The notes beneath the pieces are model-generated. The model was not told the origin of the DNA, ran no database searches, and saw only the letters and a program-made list of their open reading frames with translations. From Nevskia sp. (GTDB lineage: Bacteria; Pseudomonadota; Gammaproteobacteria; Nevskiales; Nevskiaceae), in assembly GCF_021732705.1 (NCBI RefSeq), contig NZ_JAKFUM010000006.1, positions 100,198 to 164,197 on the forward strand: DNA of 64,000 bases, read 5' to 3'. The position numbers and the translations under genes were made by a program. Positions within the stretch are counted from its first letter, which is position 1, and each line of letters opens with the position of its first letter. Of the stretch, positions 26,715 through 34,929 are shown in pieces.

Positions 26715-27107
26715 TTAGCGGAAGTCGACCCAGACGCCGTACTCGTCGACGTCGAACACCTTGCCGGCACGCGGGCGCGCACCGCCGCCATTGGTCTTGG
26801 CTACCGTCTGGTCATCGACCACGTAGCAGCTCGCGCCGATATCGGCCTTAGCAATCAGGTCGGCCGCCGTGGAATTGGCGAACGGCACGATTTCCTTGCT
26901 GACCTCCACCTGCGTGCCGCCGGCCGCGTCGGCGGTAAACCAGCCGACGACGTTCAGCGTGTTGGTGGCGGTGGCCGCCACGGCGGTGCCGGCGGGCTGA
27001 ATGGCAGCGAGGCCGCCGCGATAGCCCTGCGCGCCGTTGGCCATCGTGACGATGAGGAGATCGCCCAGTCGGGTGAACACGCGACGGGCAGCGTTAAGTG
27101 CAGTCAT
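26715..27107 (-). CDS. putative capsid decoration / cement protein
   Basis: A 130-residue protein between the scaffold/protease gene and T, where many Mu-like phages encode a cement protein. It is Ala/Gly/Val-rich with beta-type repeats (G-Y-R-G-G-L-A-A-I, then V-V-G-W-F-T-A-D) and ends K-V-F-D-V-D-E-Y-G-V-W-V-D-F. The function is inferred from position and composition. Confidence 0.65.
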   Translation of the reverse strand: MTALNAARRVFTRLGDLLIVTMANGAQGYRGGLAAIQPAGTAVAATATNTLNVVGWFTADAAGGTQVEVSKEIVPFANSTAADLIAKADIGASCYVVDDQTVAKTNGGGARPRAGKVFDVDEYGVWVDFR

Positions 27108-27167
27108 GGAAAGCTCCGAAAGATCAGGTCAGGGGTGTGCGGCTTGCAACGGGTGATGCGGCGCGAA

Positions 27168-28154
27168 CTACAGGCCGTTGGCCTTGCGGAAGGTGGCTTC
27201 GTCGACACCCATCGCGGTCATGGCGGCGAGCTGCTCGGCATTGAGCGCGGTGGGGTTGGTCTTCGGATCGCCCTTCACGTCGCTGGCCGCTGCGATCACG
27301 GGGCTTTGCGCGATGAAAGCCTTGAACGCCTCGATGCCGCCTTCACGGGCGCAGTTCGCGCGGTGGTACTCGGCCGTGGCCGGCGTGATCTTCCCGGCCT
27401 GCAGCGCGCCATCGATCAGCGTGGCGATCTCGCCGTCGGTCTTGGCGCGGCGCTCGGTGGCCAGCGCGGTTTCTGCCGCATTGCGGGCGTTCAGCGCGGT
27501 GTCGTAATCGGCGCGCGGCACGAACTTGTCGAGCGGCGGGCTGGCCGCTGCGTTCAGCGCGGTCTGGCGCGTATCCATCAAGGACTGCACCGAGGCGACC
27601 ACCTCAGCTTCGGTGGCAGTGGCGGGCAGCTTGAGCAGGGTGATCAGGGCAGCGGACATAGGATCGGTCTCGGTCGAGGGGTGCTGTGCGCTGTTCAGCG
27701 CCAGGCTGGGAAAATTCGGGGTGTTGGTCAGCGCCACGCTTTTCACGCCGACGATCTCGCCGCTGGCGGCGTCGAACTCGATCACCGGCGACAGGTAGCG
27801 GTAGTCACGGCCTTTCACGGCATTCAGGCCGCGCTCGGTCCATTCGATGGCACCGGAGACAGCGCCGCTCTCGTCGGCACTCAGGGAGCTGATCCAGCCG
27901 AACGCAGGCGAGGCCTGCCCGAGCGGGGCGGCCAGCTGAGTGGCGTGGTTCTCGTCGACCTGGATCGGCTGGCTGGCGTTGGCCGCCACTTGGCGCGGCT
28001 GGCTCAAGCGCCAGGCGCGGCCATCAACGCCCTTGACCAGGCCTTGCGCATCTGGTGCCGGGATCACCGGAATCCGGGTGGGCACGGCTTCGCCTTCGGT
28101 GCCGAGAGTCGGCAAGGCGAAGCAGAGGGCGGTCAGGCGGTTGGCTTTCGGCAT
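27168..28154 (-). CDS. I: prohead protease with internal scaffold (Mu gpI / gpZ)
   Basis: A 328-residue protein. The N-terminal part (about 1-160) matches Mu gpI: T-A-L-C-F-A-L-P, D-G-R-A-W-R-L, D-E-N-H-A-T (the catalytic His region), and G-W-I-x-x-L. The helical C-terminal half from the internal ATG at 27659 (M-S-A-A-L-I-T-L-L-K-L) corresponds to scaffold gpZ. In Mu the scaffold is made from an internal start in the same frame. Here the internal ATG has no clear Shine-Dalgarno, so separate production is uncertain. Confidence 0.88.
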   Translation of the reverse strand: MPKANRLTALCFALPTLGTEGEAVPTRIPVIPAPDAQGLVKGVDGRAWRLSQPRQVAANASQPIQVDENHATQLAAPLGQASPAFGWISSLSADESGAVSGAIEWTERGLNAVKGRDYRYLSPVIEFDAASGEIVGVKSVALTNTPNFPSLALNSAQHPSTETDPMSAALITLLKLPATATEAEVVASVQSLMDTRQTALNAAASPPLDKFVPRADYDTALNARNAAETALATERRAKTDGEIATLIDGALQAGKITPATAEYHRANCAREGGIEAFKAFIAQSPVIAAASDVKGDPKTNPTALNAEQLAAMTAMGVDEATFRKANGL

Positions 28155-28454
28155 GCCGCCAGTGTCGAAGCCCCACCGGCACGGCAGGGTTTCGCACCTG
28201 CGACTGCTCGATCAGCCTCGCCGCGCGCGCCCGGGAGGTCGCCGAAACCGGGTCGGCGGGCGTCGCCAAGCCACTTTCGGGTGCGATCGGCAGTGTGTCA
28301 ATGCCGCTTGGCTCGCCGTTTCGCACCCGGCCGTTGCAAAGGCCGTTGCACGCGTTGCAGAAAATTTGCCGGGGTCGTCGGGGCGGGAAGCGCTTTCAGC
28401 GCGCCACAGGCCCGCCCAGGGGCTCGTTTTCAGCCGCCGCTCGGACCCCGGCGG
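28155..28454. other. 300-nt gap between genes G and I with direct repeats
   Basis: This is the longest gap of the late operon. The plus strand has CGTTGCA three times in 28 bp (28332-28338, 28344-28350, 28353-28359) and GTTTCGCACC twice (28189-28198, 28318-28327). A minus frame from a GTG at 28326 is open across the gpI start but has no ribosome-binding site, and I do not call it. The content is unexplained. Confidence 0.5.
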
Positions 28455-28919
28455 TCACAGCTGAAGGTAATGGCGGACGATCTGGCCGATTTCGCGTTCG
28501 TCTTCGGGGCTCACGCCCAGGAATGGCCGCGCCGGAATGCCGCCCCGGCCGAACTGGTGCGTGGCCGCGTACGGCCGATCGCTGCCGACCAGCAGCTCGT
28601 CGCCCACCACCTGGTGCCGGACCAGGCGGCGCAGATCCAGCGTCAGCTCCAGGACCTGGCCAGGATCGGACACGACCGCGGATCGCTTGGTCGCGCGGCC
28701 GGCCTGCTTGCGGCGGGCGTAGTCCTCGCTGACCGGTGCCCAGGGCGTGCCGTCCGGCGCTGTGCGCTCGTCGAAGCGCTTTTCAGTGCTGTTGGCCAGG
28801 AGCTGGCCGATGGTGTCCAGCAGCGGCTCCGGTGCTGCCACCAGCTGCTCGTAGCGCGCGATCGCCGCGCTGAGGTCGGCCAGCTGCCGCAAGTCCAGTT
28901 CAATGATCGCGCCGGCCAT
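28455..28919 (-). CDS. G: virion morphogenesis protein G (Mu gpG family)
   Basis: A 154-residue protein of the phage virion morphogenesis / tail completion family. It includes the block K-R-F-D-E-R-T-A-P-D-G-T-P-W-A-P, then Y-A-A-T-H-Q-F-G, and I-P-A-R-P-F-L-G. The start at 28919 is preceded by GGAGG with 6-nt spacing, which decides between it and an upstream GTG. The ribosome-binding site lies just after the structured element described at 28939-29046. Confidence 0.9.
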   Translation of the reverse strand: MAGAIIELDLRQLADLSAAIARYEQLVAAPEPLLDTIGQLLANSTEKRFDERTAPDGTPWAPVSEDYARRKQAGRATKRSAVVSDPGQVLELTLDLRRLVRHQVVGDELLVGSDRPYAATHQFGRGGIPARPFLGVSPEDEREIGQIVRHYLQL

Positions 28920-29181
28920 CGGTTTCCTCCGTAGTAAGCTCCAACGGTGACGCGCCTTCGGTAATTCTCCCGGCCGGCGCATTCTGCGAAAGCAGACCTA
29001 TCGAGGCGTAAGCGAGGGGGTTGGAGACCTCGCAGGGCGCGTCACCCTCCTGGCAGGCCTCGCGGTACACTGGGGGCCGAAGTTCAGACGGCCGGGAAAT
29101 CGCCAGCTCCGGCTCGGGGGACCGCAAGGTCGCCTGCACGGTGGGTGTGGCGTCCACCCTGAGCTTCCCTTCCTCTTTCAA
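28900..29181 (-). CDS. doubtful 93-codon frame filling the F-G gap
   Basis: A TTG inside the gpF stop codon opens a frame of 93 codons that ends 20 nt into gene G. Coverage of the whole gap and tight overlaps are what one expects of a real phage gene. But no family is recognisable, there is no convincing ribosome-binding site, and its 3' half coincides with strong RNA pairing. It may be a genuine small protein, a dual-use sequence, or only the open frame of a structured RNA. Confidence 0.3.
   Translation of the reverse strand: MKEEGKLRVDATPTVQATLRSPEPELAISRPSELRPPVYREACQEGDAPCEVSNPLAYASIGLLSQNAPAGRITEGASPLELTTEETDGRRDH
28939..29046 (-). ncRNA. candidate structured RNA / leader element of gene G
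   Basis: An 11-bp perfect stem pairs 28946-28956 with 29036-29046. Inside are a 6-bp hairpin (29012-29017 with 29028-29033, 10-nt loop) and a 5-bp hairpin with a 4-nt loop (28983-28987 with 28992-28996). The 6-bp hairpin loop contains GTTGGAG (29020-29026), which is complementary over 7 nt to 28939-28945, directly outside the main stem, so a pseudoknot can form. An alternative 5-bp pairing (28952-28956 with 28976-28980) competes with the main stem. Read in the late mRNA, the element ends 8 nt before the gpG Shine-Dalgarno. No known RNA family is recognised. Confidence 0.45.
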
Positions 29182-30458
29182 AGCCGGCCTTCCAGCAGTT
29201 CCAGGGAGCCGGCTCGCACATCCTTCGTCAGGTCCGCCGTGTTCGCCAGCGTGACCGTCCGGATGGAATTGGTGCCACGCCGCCCGTCGCTGGTTTTGAG
29301 GCTGTAGTTCACCTCCACCACGATCCTGCCAGCGCTTCGGCCGCTCGCAGACTCCGGATCAAACACGTAGATCAAGGTGCTGGTACCGGTGACCAGCAGC
29401 ACGGCGCGCGGCCGGGTCAGCAGATTCGGCAGCTGTTTGAAGTCTCTCAGGCTGGGCTGTTTGGGCAACCCGGCCTTGGTCGTGGTTTTCGTCTCCCGAA
29501 AGACATGCTGCACTTCGCGGTCGCGGATGGTGATCGCGGCGGACTCCGGAATCACGTTGCGCGCCGCCAGGGATTCGACGATCTCCGCCGACAGGCTGCC
29601 GACGTTGAAGCTGACATTGCCCGGCCGATCGGTCGCCAGCACGGTATCGATCCAGCTTCCGAACTCCGTGGCCAAAGCCTTGCGCACCGCCGGCCGGCTG
29701 ACCATTGCAGCGGCGGCGGACGCACCGGATGCCGGCGGCAGGCCGCCGATGCTGCCGAGTCCACGCTCGGCCAGCTTGCCGAGCGTGGACTTGCCGGGCG
29801 TATAGGCGAACCCTGGATCAATGCCCTTCGGCACCCGCACCGTCTGCGGGTTGCCGCTGCGCTTGCCGATCACCCGGTCTTCGAATTCCTCGGGCGGCGG
29901 CTTGACCACCTTGAGCCCGCGCCGCTCGACGTCGCGATCGCTGTACATGAACTTCTTGCACTTGCAGCCCCAGCCATTGGCCGGGCTGTGGCTGTCCCAC
30001 CAGGGGTCATCGAGCGGGATGATCAGGCCGTCCCAGGCGACATGCTCCGGCCGCTCGTTCGGGCTGGCGTAGTGCTTGTACATGCCGTACGGCCGCCGAG
30101 CGCGCAGCTCGGGATCGGCCATCTGCGCTTCACGGCCGGCGTTGTAGCTCTGGTTCAGGTTGGTCTCGTAGATCACCTGTGCGCGCCAGTTGCTGCCGCC
30201 GTTGTAGGCCCAGCCGTGCTTCGCGGCGATCGAGCGGAAATCCTTCTTGAACGCTTCGAAGCCGATGCCGTCGGCGACCACGCGGTCGACCGCACCGCGC
30301 AGATCGTTCAGCAGGTCTGCCTTCAGTGCACCGGCCACAACAAACGCCTGGTCGTGAGCCGCGCCCTGGATGTCGGTGTACGACTTCGTCGGCAGGTTCA
30401 GCTTGTCCCGGAAGAACTCGATCTGCTGTTTTAACGGCAGGCTGCCGTAGGTCGCCAC
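29178..30458 (-). CDS. F: minor head protein F (Mu gp30 / MuF) with nuclease-like C-terminal domain
   Basis: A 426-residue minor capsid protein. The MuF domain occupies about residues 40-170, with E-T-N-L-N-Q-S-Y-N-A-G-R, W-D-G-L-I-I-P-L-D-D-P-W-W and G-W-G-C-K-C. From about residue 280 it departs from Mu gp30: I-T-I-R-D-R-E-V-Q-H-V-F-R, L-R-D-F-K-Q-L-P-N-L-L, a beta hairpin ending Y-V-F-D, and T-N-S-I-R-T-V-T. This resembles the phage Barnase-EndoU-ColicinE5/D-RelE-like (PBECR) nuclease domains often fused to MuF proteins. Start GTG, 2 nt after the portal stop. Confidence 0.85.
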   Translation of the reverse strand: MATYGSLPLKQQIEFFRDKLNLPTKSYTDIQGAAHDQAFVVAGALKADLLNDLRGAVDRVVADGIGFEAFKKDFRSIAAKHGWAYNGGSNWRAQVIYETNLNQSYNAGREAQMADPELRARRPYGMYKHYASPNERPEHVAWDGLIIPLDDPWWDSHSPANGWGCKCKKFMYSDRDVERRGLKVVKPPPEEFEDRVIGKRSGNPQTVRVPKGIDPGFAYTPGKSTLGKLAERGLGSIGGLPPASGASAAAAMVSRPAVRKALATEFGSWIDTVLATDRPGNVSFNVGSLSAEIVESLAARNVIPESAAITIRDREVQHVFRETKTTTKAGLPKQPSLRDFKQLPNLLTRPRAVLLVTGTSTLIYVFDPESASGRSAGRIVVEVNYSLKTSDGRRGTNSIRTVTLANTADLTKDVRAGSLELLEGRL

Positions 30459-30460
30459 CG

Positions 30461-32029
30461 TCAGACGCCCAGCAGCAGCTCGTAGCGGCCAGCCAGCTGG
30501 GCAGCGGTCAGCGCGGTCGCCAGCAGCTCCGACAGGCGCGCGTCGTCCAGCTCGTCGTAGGCATCGAGCAGCTTGGCCCGGAACTCCTCGAACGAACTGG
30601 ACTCATCGAGCATCGTCTGGATCGGCGCGGTCAGCGTTTCGACCACCAGATCGGCGTCCTCGGTCAGGCGCGCAGCCTGCCGGGCGTCCGTGGACAGCGG
30701 CGGGGCCTTCTTCACCTGGCGGGCGTTCAGCGCCTGGTCAAGATTGCCGCTGCCCGGCAACGGGCTTGCAACGGCCTTTGCGGGTGCCTGCAGGAGCAAC
30801 GCATCCTTGTCCGGTTCCGGGAAGCCGAGGCGATCGCGCATGACGCTTTCTTCCACCCGCAGCCCGAACGGCACCAACGCGGTGACGTTCTTGACCAGGG
30901 CGACCAGGTCTTCCGGCTCGCGGATCGGGAAGGTGATGCGCGGGTAGTTGTCGCGCGGCCCGAAGTTCAGGATCACGTACGGCACAACCAGGTCACGGTT
31001 CAGCGTTTCTTCCGCGTCCTGGGCATCGTCGTCGCGGATATCGTCGCGCACTTCGTTGTGCACGCTGGCGTTGTTCGACCCCAGCCCGGTGCTCTGGGCA
31101 TCGGTGGTCATGGTCTGCCCGAGGACCGCCTTGCTGATCTGCCGGTCCAAGTACTCGCAAAGCGTCTTGAACAGATCGCCGCCGCTGGTCTTGGCCGCCT
31201 CGTGGAACTCGATGGCCATTGACTGCGGCAGGATCGCTGCCGCATCCGAGCCGAGGCTGGCCACCGCGTGCCGCAGGATCGCGATGTCGCCCTTGCTGGC
31301 ACCGGGGCCATAACGGCCGATCCTCAGCGGCAGTCCGAAGATCTCCGCGAAGGCATTCCAGTCTTTCTGCGCGTAGCTCTTGCACAGCCAAGCGAAGGCC
31401 ACCAGCCGGGCCAGACCGCCCCGGATCGGCAGGCCGGTCTTGAGGCTCGGCCGGTGCACGATCCATTTGTACGGTGCCAGGGGGATGCCGTTGATCGGGT
31501 CGGACTCATGCTTCAGCCGCAGGCTGCAGCCGGTATCGCGGTCCCAGCGAAACCAGCGCGGATCTCGAATCTCGAAACTGGGCAGCCACTTCTTGCCGCG
31601 CTCCCAGACGATCTCGTGCACTGAGTAGCCCTTGCCCAGGGCATCGAGCATGTCCTTGCGCAGCAAGCGGAAGCCTGGGCGGGCGATCAGCTCGCGCACG
31701 TCGTCGGCAATCCGCACGTCCTCGGCATCGTCCGAGGCTGATTCCACCATCACCGGCAGGCGCGACACCGCGCGCTTGCGGGTGCCTAGCACAGCCGCGT
31801 AATGCGGCTCGCGCTCCTCCATTTCCTCGGCCAGCGTCAGGTAGTCGTCAGCATTGCCGCGACCGGCCTCTTCGAGCATCGCCGACAGACGCGCTGGGGT
31901 GAGGTTGCGGGCGATGCTGTCGTGCCAGACGCTGCGCAGGCCGGTGACGCCACCGCGCCCCAGCTCTTCGGTCAGGTCGGCGGTTTCGATCGGGCGGCCG
32001 TCCGGGCCAAGGATGCTGCTGGTGGCCAT
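30461..32029 (-). CDS. portal protein (Mu gp29, DUF935)
   Basis: A 522-residue portal protein of family DUF935, forming the dodecameric DNA channel. Typical are the N-terminal S-I-L-G-P-D-G-R-P-I, the L-R-S-V-W-H-D-S-I segment, A-L-G-K-G-Y-S-V-H-E-I-V-W, and a Q-T-M-T-T-D-A-Q-S-T-G-L-G-S block. The start shares a base with the large terminase stop (TGATG). Confidence 0.92.
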   Translation of the reverse strand: MATSSILGPDGRPIETADLTEELGRGGVTGLRSVWHDSIARNLTPARLSAMLEEAGRGNADDYLTLAEEMEEREPHYAAVLGTRKRAVSRLPVMVESASDDAEDVRIADDVRELIARPGFRLLRKDMLDALGKGYSVHEIVWERGKKWLPSFEIRDPRWFRWDRDTGCSLRLKHESDPINGIPLAPYKWIVHRPSLKTGLPIRGGLARLVAFAWLCKSYAQKDWNAFAEIFGLPLRIGRYGPGASKGDIAILRHAVASLGSDAAAILPQSMAIEFHEAAKTSGGDLFKTLCEYLDRQISKAVLGQTMTTDAQSTGLGSNNASVHNEVRDDIRDDDAQDAEETLNRDLVVPYVILNFGPRDNYPRITFPIREPEDLVALVKNVTALVPFGLRVEESVMRDRLGFPEPDKDALLLQAPAKAVASPLPGSGNLDQALNARQVKKAPPLSTDARQAARLTEDADLVVETLTAPIQTMLDESSSFEEFRAKLLDAYDELDDARLSELLATALTAAQLAGRYELLLGV

Positions 32030-33660
32030 CAGATCACTCCGTGATGGTGGAAGCCCTTCGGCTCGGGAATATCGTCCTGATCGTCGTGGCGCATGAAGTT
32101 GATGCGCGCGCCACCGGGCGCCCTCACGGCCTCGTAGTCGAACGGTTGGTAGATCTGCTGCCGGGTTGCCGCATAGGCCAGCAGCAGCGCAATGCCGGCG
32201 TCGCCGTGGCGGTGGTTGCCGGTGCTGTCACCCGCACGCTGGTCCGGGATGCGCGCCACGCCGCGCACCAGGCGGAACGTGGCCAGGTCGTTCAGCACGT
32301 CGACGTCGCGCGGCAACACGATAGCCGCATCCTCGAACGCAGCTTTCAGCGGCGGTGTGTTGTCGCGATACCAGGGCTCGGACAGATGCACGCGGGTGAT
32401 CAGCGCCTCGCCGTACCGCTGCTGCGCCACTTCGGCCAGATAGGCTCCGTTGCCGGTGGCATCGAGCATGCCGTGGCTGAATCGCGGCAGACCGTCGATC
32501 AGGTAGAACAGGATCAGCGCTTGGGCTTTGAACGGCACGTCGCGCAGTTCCACCAGGAACGGGAAGCTCCGCACCAGCGTCCGGGTGAGCTGGCACGGAG
32601 CCAGCACCGTGAGATCACCCTTGCGCGCGAAGTCCTCACCGAGGCAGCTGGCTAGCATCGGATCAAGCTGCTCGATCTCCGCCTTCAGCTCCCGCTCGCA
32701 GAACGCGGCGACTTCCTGCTCGATCAGGTAATCGGACCACAGGTCCATGCCGCCCGGAGCCTGCCAGCGGATGACCTTGCGCGGTGCGTCGACCGGGGCC
32801 ATCCGCGCCTCGATCAGCGCACGCGGCAGCCAGATGCCGCCGCCCTTGCTGGGAATGCAGAACAGCTCCTCGTCGGCACCGCTGCCGTACTGCGCCACCA
32901 GGCTTGCACGCCATGCGGTCTCGCCTTCCGCTGACCAGGGCACGCCGCGCACCTGGCACACGCGCTGATACAGGCCATCGGCCAAGGCATCGTCCAGGGT
33001 CACGCGGTGCAGCGAGTAAGGGCGTTTGCCTGCCCGCACTTCCTTGATCAGCTCATTGAACGGATTCTCTTCGCCATCGTGCGTGCTGACGACGTGCACC
33101 TGGCCGCCCCAGATCAGCAGCGCCAGCGCCGCCTTGAGCAGCTCCGCCAGATCCGGATGGAACGCCGCTTCGTCGATGATGACGCGGCCTTGCTTACCGC
33201 GCAGGTTCGACGGCCGTGACGACAGTGCCGTGATGCGGAACCCGCTGGCGAAGCGGATGGTGTAAGTCAGGATCGACTTCTCTTCGTCGCCGTCCTTGAA
33301 CACCTCGACACCCGTCTCGATCTCGCTGGCGGCGAAGGCATAGTGCTTGGCCCAGTCGGCGCAATCGCGCACGAACTCTTCGGCCATGTCCTTGTTGTAG
33401 CCGATGTACCAGACGTCCATGCCGGAGCGGCTGGCGGCCAGCAGCGTGGAATCCGCGGCTTCGGCCCAGCTCAGGCCGATGCGGCGCGACTTTTCGATGA
33501 TCTTGACCGGCGATTGATCCGCCGCCCAGCGCGCCTGGTAGCCCAGGAACACGCTGGCACTTTCTGCGATCGCGCGCTTGGCTGGCAGCTCCGGCGGCGG
33601 CTGGACAACGTCGGCCGCCGCCGGCCTACTCGTGCGCTTCGAGGTATTCGTGACCGCCAC
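32029..33660 (-). CDS. terminase large subunit (Mu gp28)
   Basis: A 543-residue packaging motor. The ATPase has a degenerate Walker A (E-K-S-R-R-I-G-L-S-W, about residues 56-65) and Walker B V-I-I-D-E-A-A-F (about 159-166). The C-terminal nuclease part has acidic residues at spaced positions. Mu-like terminases package by headful from inside flanking host DNA. GTG start, placed after gp27. Confidence 0.92.
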   Translation of the reverse strand: MAVTNTSKRTSRPAAADVVQPPPELPAKRAIAESASVFLGYQARWAADQSPVKIIEKSRRIGLSWAEAADSTLLAASRSGMDVWYIGYNKDMAEEFVRDCADWAKHYAFAASEIETGVEVFKDGDEEKSILTYTIRFASGFRITALSSRPSNLRGKQGRVIIDEAAFHPDLAELLKAALALLIWGGQVHVVSTHDGEENPFNELIKEVRAGKRPYSLHRVTLDDALADGLYQRVCQVRGVPWSAEGETAWRASLVAQYGSGADEELFCIPSKGGGIWLPRALIEARMAPVDAPRKVIRWQAPGGMDLWSDYLIEQEVAAFCERELKAEIEQLDPMLASCLGEDFARKGDLTVLAPCQLTRTLVRSFPFLVELRDVPFKAQALILFYLIDGLPRFSHGMLDATGNGAYLAEVAQQRYGEALITRVHLSEPWYRDNTPPLKAAFEDAAIVLPRDVDVLNDLATFRLVRGVARIPDQRAGDSTGNHRHGDAGIALLLAYAATRQQIYQPFDYEAVRAPGGARINFMRHDDQDDIPEPKGFHHHGVI

Positions 33661-33664
33661 GGGC

Positions 33665-34231
33665 TCAGGCCCCGCTGCCGGTCTTGATGCCGAGGATGCG
33701 TCGCTTGATCTCTTCGGCCGCTTCGTCGGTCAGGCCGACGGACTTCTCTGCCGCCACTGCGTCGACCAGGCTGGCCGCCTCTTCAGCCGCTGCGCGGCGC
33801 AGGGCCTGCTCGCGCTTGAGGCTCAGGGTGCCGGCCGCTTCCAGCCGCTGCATCGCCAGCGCCAGCGCGCCGATTTCCTTGCCGCTGAGTTGCACTTCGG
33901 CATCGCCGTCGCCGCCTTCACCGAGCTGCATCGTGGCGTCGAAGGCCAGCGTCCGGAGCATCTCCATCACCACCTTGCCGATATCGCCCTGCGGCTCGGA
34001 GCCCAGACGCTCCGCCCAGACGGCCGCGACCTCGCGGGCTTCGCGGATCTTCTTTCCAGACTCCTCGAAGCGCTTGTGATACCGACCGACGGCACTGCGG
34101 GACACCTGAGCGCCCAGGCTCTTCAGGTGGGCCACGACCTGCTCCAGCGTGAACCGGTCGTCTTTCAGCAGCCGATCGAGTTCGGTGCGGATGGCCGGTG
34201 CCAGGGTGGCGATGCTGCTCTTGCGGCTCAT
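33665..34231 (-). CDS. terminase small subunit (Mu gp27, DUF3486)
   Basis: A 188-residue protein of family DUF3486 with an N-terminal helix-turn-helix-like part (about residues 10-60: L-D-R-L-L-K-D-D-R-F-T-L-E-Q-V, S-R-S-A-V-G-R-Y). A long helical rest follows. It should recognise the packaging start near the phage left end. It directly precedes the large subunit. Confidence 0.88.
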   Translation of the reverse strand: MSRKSSIATLAPAIRTELDRLLKDDRFTLEQVVAHLKSLGAQVSRSAVGRYHKRFEESGKKIREAREVAAVWAERLGSEPQGDIGKVVMEMLRTLAFDATMQLGEGGDGDAEVQLSGKEIGALALAMQRLEAAGTLSLKREQALRRAAAEEAASLVDAVAAEKSVGLTDEAAEEIKRRILGIKTGSGA

Positions 34232-34249
34232 GGTCGGCCCACAGCAGGC

Positions 34250-34549
34250 TCAGGCGCCCGGGCCGGGCCGCTTCACGCCGGGCACGTTGCTGCGGCCCTT
34301 CGCAACATCGAGGCCGCGCGCGGTCAACGTGGCTACCAGCACCGTGGCCACCGGCTTGTCGACCGTGACCAGGCCTTGCTCGGCCAGCCAGGTCAGCTCG
34401 GTGTGGATCTGATCGCGGCTGGCGTTGTGGCCATAGTCCTCGACCGACATCTGCAGGATGCTGCTGTTGCACTCGTAGCTCGGCGCGCATTCCAGCACCC
34501 GCAGCAACACCAGGCGCAGATCGGCCGTCAGGTGATCCCGGAAGCTCAT
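34250..34549 (-). CDS. Mu gp26-like winged-helix protein (VpaChn25_0724 type)
   Basis: A 99-residue protein with a winged helix-turn-helix pattern (L-L-R-V-L-E-C-A-P, R-D-Q-I-H-T-E-L-T-W-L-A-E-Q-G-L-V). Proteins of this type sit between lysis and terminase genes in Mu-like phages. The role is unknown; DNA binding is inferred from the fold. ATGA overlap with the next gene upstream. Confidence 0.8.
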   Translation of the reverse strand: MSFRDHLTADLRLVLLRVLECAPSYECNSSILQMSVEDYGHNASRDQIHTELTWLAEQGLVTVDKPVATVLVATLTARGLDVAKGRSNVPGVKRPGPGA

Positions 34550-34929
34550 ACCTTCTCCGTCCGCATCAGATAGCTGTTCATCAGGTCGACCTGGCGCGTG
34601 GTGCCCTGCTGCGCGCCTTCGAGCCGGCCGATGCCGTTGGAAAGTTGATTGATCGACTGCTGCAGGGCGCGCAGGTCACCGGCCGTGGGCAGGTGCTTGA
34701 CGTTTTCCTCAACCACGCCGATGCGCTCGCCCATGTCGGCGATCTCGTCTTTCAGCGAGCTGTAGTGGCTGCTTTCGTCGGCGGACTTCTTCGCCAGATC
34801 CTGCGCGACCTTTTCGATCGCCAGCTTGTGCGCCTGGTCGCGGCGGCCGAACCACGCCACGAGGAAGGCCGCGACGGAGATCAGGCTCACGACGACGTCC
34901 CAGATGAGCTTCATCCACTCTGGGGTCAT
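34546..34929 (-). CDS. DUF2730 membrane protein (Mu gp25-like)
   Basis: A 127-residue protein with one N-terminal transmembrane helix (about residues 8-27, V-V-V-S-L-I-S-V-A-A-F-L-V-A-W-F) and a long coiled coil (about 35-115). Family DUF2730 belongs to the lysis block of Mu-like phages and may act with the holin or as a spanin-like factor. It is coupled to the holin gene by an ATGA overlap. Confidence 0.85.
   Translation of the reverse strand: MTPEWMKLIWDVVVSLISVAAFLVAWFGRRDQAHKLAIEKVAQDLAKKSADESSHYSSLKDEIADMGERIGVVEENVKHLPTAGDLRALQQSINQLSNGIGRLEGAQQGTTRQVDLMNSYLMRTEKV

Noticed and set aside
28024-28326. Possible small gene in the G-I gap
   Set aside because: GTG start without ribosome-binding site, runs far into gpI in another frame, and matches no family.
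28939-29046. Known riboswitch, tRNA, HDV-like or hammerhead ribozyme
   Set aside because: I compared the order of helices and conserved bases from memory and found none that fits. The HDV-like order is partly similar, but the long insertion and missing catalytic strand do not agree.
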